Assembly (NCBI GenBank): GCA_023818745.1
Contig: JAMWBY010000021.1
Span: 1-16,938, forward strand
Length of the DNA: 16,938 bases
Source of the DNA: Candidatus Omnitrophota bacterium
GTDB lineage: Bacteria; Ratteibacteria; UBA8468; B48-G9; JAFGKM01
Direction: 5' to 3'
Shown: positions 12,632 to 16,938 of the stretch, in pieces
Position numbering within the stretch: position 1 is the stretch's first letter
Layout: each line of letters opens with the position of its first letter
The notes under the pieces: generated by a model
What the model saw: only the letters and a program-made list of their open reading frames with translations
Databases searched by the model: none
Told to the model about the DNA's origin: nothing
Made by a program: the position numbers and the translations under genes

Positions 12632-13987
12632 ATGCCTAAAAAAAAAGAAGAAATTTCTGTTGATAAAATTCCTCCACAAAGCATAGAGGCAGAAAAAGCT
12701 CTCCTTGGATGTATGCTAATTGATGAAGAAGCAAAAATCAAAGTTCTTGAGAATTGCAAAAAAGAATTTTTTTATAGTGAAACCCATCAAAAAATTTTTA
12801 CCTCAATTGCTAAACTTTTTGAGAAGGGACAACCTTGTGACCTTGTTACTTTATCTGAAATATTGAAAGCCGAAAATTCACTTGAAGAGATAGGAGGTCC
12901 TCAATATCTTTCAAATCTTGTTGAAAATGTTCCTACTTCTGCTTATGTTGATGAATATCTTAAAATTGTCAAAGAAAAATATATATTAAGAGTTTTAATT
13001 TCAACAGCAACCAAAATTATAAGTGAAGCGTATAATTATCAAGGCGAAGTAGAAACACTTCTTGATAAAGCAGAGGCATTGATTTTTGAAGTAAGTCAAC
13101 ACAAGATGAAAGAATCCACATATCCATTAAAAAATCTTATTAAAGACGCTATTGAAAATATTGAGAAAATTCAGGAAAAGAAAGGGTATGTTACTGGACT
13201 TCCTTCTTTGTTTTTTGATCTTGATAGATTGACAACGGGTTTTCATCCAGGAGATTTTATAGTTATTGCTTCAAGGCCATCAGTGGGAAAAACTGCTTTT
13301 GCATGCAATATAACACTTAATTTAAATTCAGGTGTAGAAAAAATCCCAACTTTAATTTTTTCTCTTGAAATGAGTAAAGAACAAATTGTCCAAAGAATGT
13401 TATGCTGTGAAGCAAAAATTGATAGTTCAAAATTAAGACAAGGTTTTCTTTCAGATAAAGATATGACAAATCTTCTTCTTGCTGCAAGCCGACTTGAAAA
13501 AATGCCAATTTTTATTGATGATACCCCGTCTTTAAATGTTTTTGAATTAAAAGCAAGAGCAAGAAGAATGAAAGCAAAAGAAAATATTCAATTGATAATT
13601 ATTGACTACTTACAACTAATGAGAGGAACTGGAAAAGCAGAAAATAGGCAGCAAGAAATAAGTGAAATTTCTGCATCTTTAAAGGCACTCGCAAAGGAAC
13701 TAAACATTCCTGTAATTGCAATTTCTCAATTAAGTAGAGAAACAGAAAAAAGGGCTGATAAAAGGCCCCAACTTGCTGATTTGAGAGAAAGTGGTTCAAT
13801 AGAACAAGACGCTGATGTTGTTTTACTTTTATACAGAGAAGATGTATATAATAAAACAGAAGATAATACAGGAATTGCAGAAGTGATAATTGCAAAACAG
13901 AGAAATGGTCCAACTGGTACAGTAAAACTTGTTTTTTTAAAAGAATATACAAGATTTGAAAACTATACACCAAGAGAGGAATTGTGA
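12632..13987 (+). CDS. dnaB: Replicative DNA helicase DnaB
   Basis: The 451-residue helicase has the N-terminal DnaG-interacting domain (about 12-115, PPQSIEAEKALLGCMLID) and a RecA-type ATPase domain (about 185-450). Motifs: Walker A ASRPSVGKT with Lys220, LIFSLEMSKEQ (241-251), Walker B LIIIDYLQLM (321-330), ISQLSRE...LADLRESGSIEQDAD (365-394) and KQRNGPTG (422-429) with the arginine-finger region. No intein interrupts the common insertion sites. As the hexameric replication helicase it unwinds DNA at the fork. Its start has no good Shine-Dalgarno but is 2 bases after rplI, so coupling is expected. Its TGA overlaps the GTG of mlaE by 4 bases. Confidence 0.98.
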   Translation: MPKKKEEISVDKIPPQSIEAEKALLGCMLIDEEAKIKVLENCKKEFFYSETHQKIFTSIAKLFEKGQPCDLVTLSEILKAENSLEEIGGPQYLSNLVENVPTSAYVDEYLKIVKEKYILRVLISTATKIISEAYNYQGEVETLLDKAEALIFEVSQHKMKESTYPLKNLIKDAIENIEKIQEKKGYVTGLPSLFFDLDRLTTGFHPGDFIVIASRPSVGKTAFACNITLNLNSGVEKIPTLIFSLEMSKEQIVQRMLCCEAKIDSSKLRQGFLSDKDMTNLLLAASRLEKMPIFIDDTPSLNVFELKARARRMKAKENIQLIIIDYLQLMRGTGKAENRQQEISEISASLKALAKELNIPVIAISQLSRETEKRADKRPQLADLRESGSIEQDADVVLLLYREDVYNKTEDNTGIAEVIIAKQRNGPTGTVKLVFLKEYTRFENYTPREEL

Positions 13988-14757
13988 AAAAATTGATAGA
14001 ACTTCTTGGAGGGAAATTTTTATTTCTTATAACTTATGTGGGCGATATATCCATTCTTTCTTTTTTATCTTTAAAAAAAATATTTAAAATTAGGATAAAA
14101 GAAGACATTCTGAAATATATAAATGAAATTGGTGCAGAATCAATGTCTCTTGTTGGAATAATTGCTTTATTTACAGGTATGGTTCTTGTTATGGAGACGG
14201 CCCATACTTTAAAAAAATTTGGAGCGGAAATGTATTCGGGGAGTTTGGTAAGTATTTCTATGATTAGAGAACTTGGTCCTGTTTTAATTGCTTTAATAGT
14301 TGCAGGAAGAATAGGTGCTTCAATTGCGGCTGAAATAGGAGTTATGAAAATTACAGAACAGATAGATGCGCTTAGTGTTATGGGAGTTGACCCTATTGCA
14401 TATCTTATTAGCCCAAGGATTGTTGCGGGTTTGGTTTCTCTACCTGCTCTGTTTATATTAAGTTTCTTTATTTCAATTTTCGGTGGATTTTTAGTTGGTG
14501 TTTTTACTGTTGGTATTTCTTCAGGTGTGTTTCTATATCAAAGTTTTAAATATATTGGAATCAAGGACTTTCTTATAGGACTTTTTAAAGTTGTCGTTTT
14601 TTCAATAATTATAATAAATATTTCATCTTATCACGGGATTAATGCTTCCGGAGGAGCAGAAGGAGTAGGAAAAGCATCTACTTATGCTGTTGTTTCGTCT
14701 TTTTTCTTTATAATACTTGCAAATTTAATTATAACAGGTCTTTTTTATTTTGTTTAA
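13984..14757 (+). CDS. mlaE: MlaE-family lipid ABC transporter permease
   Basis: The 257-residue inner-membrane protein has about five hydrophobic segments and the MlaE/YrbE hallmark stretch RELGPVLIALIVAGRIGASI, then EIGVMKITEQIDALSVMG (about 95-135). It has the usual length of about 260. With MlaF and MlaD it forms a complex moving phospholipids between inner and outer membranes. The GTG start overlaps the dnaB stop in GTGA with AGAGGA upstream, so translation is coupled to dnaB. The 43-base gap to mlaF contains no clear promoter or hairpin. Confidence 0.95.
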   Translation: MKKLIELLGGKFLFLITYVGDISILSFLSLKKIFKIRIKEDILKYINEIGAESMSLVGIIALFTGMVLVMETAHTLKKFGAEMYSGSLVSISMIRELGPVLIALIVAGRIGASIAAEIGVMKITEQIDALSVMGVDPIAYLISPRIVAGLVSLPALFILSFFISIFGGFLVGVFTVGISSGVFLYQSFKYIGIKDFLIGLFKVVVFSIIIINISSYHGINASGGAEGVGKASTYAVVSSFFFIILANLIITGLFYFV

Positions 14758-14800
14758 AATTTTTTTTCACCATTAAAAATAAGGGGAAGATAGGAAAATT

Positions 14801-15541
14801 ATGAAAAATATAATTTCAGTAAAAAACCTGTATGTTCAGTTTGGAAATAAAGTAGTATTAAAAGATATAAATTTTGATATAGAAAAAGGAGAATCAATTG
14901 TTATTATTGGTCCGTCAGGATGTGGCAAGACAGTCCTTATAAAAACAATTTTAGGGATTATTAAATCTTATAAAGGAGAGATATATATTTGGGGAAAGAA
15001 TATTAAAAATCTTAACGAAAAAGAAACAAAGGATATAAAAGAAAATATAGGAATGGTTTTTCAGAACTCTGCTTTATTTGATTCTTTAAGTGTATGGGAA
15101 AATGTCGGCTTCTATTACCTATATCATACAAAAAAAAGTAAAGAAGAAATTAAAAAAATGGCAATTGAGATTCTAAAAAAACTTGGTCTTGATGAAGATG
15201 TTATAGATATGATGCCTGAACAATTAAGCGGAGGGATGAAAAAAAGAGTTTCAATTGCAAGAGCATTAATTTCAAATCCAGAAATTATTTTTTATGATGA
15301 ACCAACAACAGGACTTGACCCTATAACAAGCCAAGGACTGACAGAATTGATAAAAAAAATCCACAACGATTTCAATACAACAGACATAACAGTTACACAC
15401 GATGTAAAACTTGCAAAGATGATAGGAAAAAGATTAATCTTAATTGATAATGGTAAAATTGTAGAGAGTGGTACTTATGAAGAATTGAAAGAAAAAAGTA
15501 ATCACCCATTAATAAGAAGTTATATAGAAATAGGAGGATAA
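14801..15541 (+). CDS. mlaF: MlaF-family ABC transporter ATPase
   Basis: The 246-residue ATPase carries Walker A GPSGCGKT (37-44), a Q-loop Gln88 in MVFQNSALFDSLSV, ABC signature LSGGMKKRVSIARAL (142-156), Walker B EIIFYDEPTTGLDP (161-174) and H-loop His200. The ALFDSL stretch after the Q-loop and the MKKR after the signature are typical of MlaF/MKL-type lipid transporters. It powers the MlaE permease. Its stop TAA is within the GGAGGATAAAG segment that serves mlaD, which begins 2 bases later. The other YrbF-like assignments do not change the role. Confidence 0.95.
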   Translation: MKNIISVKNLYVQFGNKVVLKDINFDIEKGESIVIIGPSGCGKTVLIKTILGIIKSYKGEIYIWGKNIKNLNEKETKDIKENIGMVFQNSALFDSLSVWENVGFYYLYHTKKSKEEIKKMAIEILKKLGLDEDVIDMMPEQLSGGMKKRVSIARALISNPEIIFYDEPTTGLDPITSQGLTELIKKIHNDFNTTDITVTHDVKLAKMIGKRLILIDNGKIVESGTYEELKEKSNHPLIRSYIEIGG

Positions 15542-15543
15542 AG

Positions 15544-16659
15544 ATGGAAAAAAAATTATCACTTGAAGTCCGTGTTGGAATATTTGTTTTATGTGCACTT
15601 ATTGCTGTTATTGGGTTTATCTTTACACAGACAAAATTCGGGAAACTCAAAGGTTACGAAATTGGAGTTTTATTTGATTCAGTAGGAGGGCTTGAAATAG
15701 GGAGTCCTGTTAGAATAAGTGGAGTAAGAGCCGGAGAAGTTAAAAAAATTGAAATTCTTTATGAAGAAAAACCAAAAGTATTTGTTAAATTGAAATTGAG
15801 TCCATATGTTAAAGTTGGTAAAAATAGCAGAATTACAATAAAAACCCTTGGGATCATAGGAGAAAAATATGTTGAAATAACACCAACAGGTGAAAAGGAA
15901 TTTATAAAGCCAGGTGAAATAATTAATGGTGAGACACCCTTTTCTTACGAAAAAATTGCAAATGTAGGAGAAGAAATTGCTTATAACTTAAATAAAATAT
16001 TATTTGATATAAGTAAAATCACAGGAGATATTAAATTTCAACAGGATATAAAGGAAATATTAAGCAATTCTAAAACTGCGATTTCAAAATTAAATGCTTC
16101 CCTTGATAAAATTGAAAATCTTGTTGGAGAAATTTCTGAAACAAATAAAAGTTTAAAAACATTTATTGTAGAAAATTCTCCTCATATTAAAAAAGTTATT
16201 ATTGACACAGATGAATTTCTTGTTTCAGGTAAAAAGGAATTGGAAGCAACTTTAGGGAATATAAGAGATTTTCTTACTATAAAAGATAGGGCAGACGAAA
16301 TACTTGTTAGTTTTTCAGATGCAGCAAGAGAATTTCAAAATACATCCTTGCAGATAAAGAATTTCTTTGGAAAACTGGAAAGTAAAGGACTTATAGCAAA
16401 AATTATGGAAGAGGAAAAAATGCTTGAAGAGATAAAAAAAGAAATAGAACTTTTACAGGAAACAACATTAAAAATTGGGATTGCATCGGAAAAGTTAAGT
16501 TATACTTTAGAAAATATAAATTCAGCGATTGATATTGCGAAAAAGGGAAAAGGTTCTGTTGGAAAATTTTTATATAGTGATGAACTTTATAATGAAGTTA
16601 TGGATTTTGTTAAAGATATAAAGGCACATCCCTGGAAACTTTTTATGAGAAGGAAATGA
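15544..16659 (+). CDS. mlaD: MlaD-like MCE-domain lipid-transfer protein
   Basis: The 371-residue protein has a single N-terminal membrane anchor (about 10-29), one MCE domain (about 36-116; GGLEIGSPVRISGVRAGEVK and TLGIIGEKYVEIT) and a long helical, coiled-coil-prone periplasmic tail (about 140-350) rich in Lys, Glu and Ile. E. coli MlaD is about 183 residues; the longer tail resembles MCE proteins in other phyla and could span toward the outer membrane as a lipid conduit or scaffold. GGAGG overlapping the mlaF stop is its ribosome binding site. Its TGA overlaps the ATG of radA by 4 bases (ATGA). Confidence 0.93.
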   Translation: MEKKLSLEVRVGIFVLCALIAVIGFIFTQTKFGKLKGYEIGVLFDSVGGLEIGSPVRISGVRAGEVKKIEILYEEKPKVFVKLKLSPYVKVGKNSRITIKTLGIIGEKYVEITPTGEKEFIKPGEIINGETPFSYEKIANVGEEIAYNLNKILFDISKITGDIKFQQDIKEILSNSKTAISKLNASLDKIENLVGEISETNKSLKTFIVENSPHIKKVIIDTDEFLVSGKKELEATLGNIRDFLTIKDRADEILVSFSDAAREFQNTSLQIKNFFGKLESKGLIAKIMEEEKMLEEIKKEIELLQETTLKIGIASEKLSYTLENINSAIDIAKKGKGSVGKFLYSDELYNEVMDFVKDIKAHPWKLFMRRK

Positions 16660-16938
16660 AAAAGGAAAAAAGTATATTTGTTTGTTCTGAATGTGGATAT
16701 CAATCAGTTAAACTACTTGGTAGATGTCCTAATTGTGGTAAATGGAATACTTTTATAGAAGAATTTTTTTCACCATCTCTATCTTTATCAGGCGAAAAAG
16801 AAACAATAAACCCTCAAAGATTAAATGAAATAAAATTTGAAGAAATACCAAGAATAAAAACAGAAATAGGTGAATTTGATAGAGTTGTTGGTGGTGGAAT
16901 TGTTGGAAAAAGTTATATTCTTGTAGCAGGAGAACCAG
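16656..16938 (+). CDS. radA: DNA repair protein RadA, N-terminal part (runs off window)
   Basis: The first 94 residues are present. A four-Cys zinc finger reads FVCSECGYQSVKLLGRCPNC at about 8-27. A linker follows, then RIKTEIGEFDRVVGGGIVGKSYILVAGEP, the RadA-specific approach to the Walker A loop, which lies just past the window edge. RadA (Sms) is a RecA-like helicase acting in recombination branch migration. It starts in ATGA overlap with mlaD with AGAAGGAA upstream and is the ninth gene of the rpsF operon. Confidence 0.95.
   Translation, partial: MKKEKSIFVCSECGYQSVKLLGRCPNCGKWNTFIEEFFSPSLSLSGEKETINPQRLNEIKFEEIPRIKTEIGEFDRVVGGGIVGKSYILVAGEP

Noticed and set aside
12632..13987. Intein in dnaB
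   Set aside because: The protein has normal length (451 residues) and uninterrupted Walker A and B regions.
14758..14800. Promoter or terminator between mlaE and mlaF
   Set aside because: A run of T is present but has no preceding stem, and no acceptable -35/-10 pair was found, so it is treated as an intra-operon gap.
1..16938. CRISPR array, insertion sequence or phage genes
   Set aside because: No regularly spaced repeats, transposase, integrase or terminal inverted repeats were seen on either strand.

Overview
This window is a low-GC stretch (two sampled 60-base lines of intact coding sequence and pseudogene give about 20% and 38% GC) from a Gram-negative-type bacterium. An outer-membrane beta-barrel protein and an MlaE/F/D lipid-transport set indicate an outer membrane. 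TGA, TAA and TAG all act as ordinary stops, so the genetic code is standard. A GntR/LacI-type hybrid regulator coupled to a prepilin-like protein, together with URO-D-like, GH28 and Gfo/Idh/MocA remnants, suggests an uncultivated PVC-like lineage (Lentisphaerota, Omnitrophota or Ratteibacteria-like). That placement is an inference from gene content only.

Layout. Bases 1-1261 (minus strand): an intact sugar-type regulator with its own consensus promoter, translationally coupled to the start of a type IV prepilin-like protein cut by the window edge. Bases 1381-2648 (minus strand): a gene graveyard with three decayed remnants in order of transcription: the C-terminal part of a uroporphyrinogen-decarboxylase-like protein, the N-terminal part of a GH28 polygalacturonase-like protein, and the C-terminal part of a Gfo/Idh/MocA oxidoreductase. 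All carry stops or frameshifts and look like a lost carbohydrate-use locus.

Bases 2725-6127 (plus strand): a YhcC-type radical SAM gene from a nearly leaderless promoter, a nucleotidyltransferase-galactokinase fusion, then a small outer-membrane barrel gene with its own promoter and a strong terminator. Bases 6152-11218: tRNA-Arg(CCU) transcribed from almost its mature 5' end, a GYD-domain protein, a LipM-like octanoyltransferase, a TIM-barrel sugar isomerase/epimerase, a HAD phosphatase fused to an AIR-synthase-like domain, a single-domain response regulator with a predicted leaderless start, and a DRG/Obg-like GTPase with a TGS domain.

Bases 11225-16938: a compact housekeeping operon from a good sigma-70 promoter: rpsF, ssb, rpsR, rplI, dnaB, then mlaE, mlaF, mlaD and the start of radA. 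Most of its junctions overlap or are separated by a few bases; the exception is a 43-base gap before mlaF. It links ribosome, replication, outer-membrane lipid transport and recombination functions in one probable transcript. The most unusual points are the two fusions, the GC-rich 10-base complement to the tRNA T-arm in the tRNA trailer, the ssb gene overlapped at both ends with a non-canonical C-terminus, and the decayed pectin-type locus beside an intact regulator.
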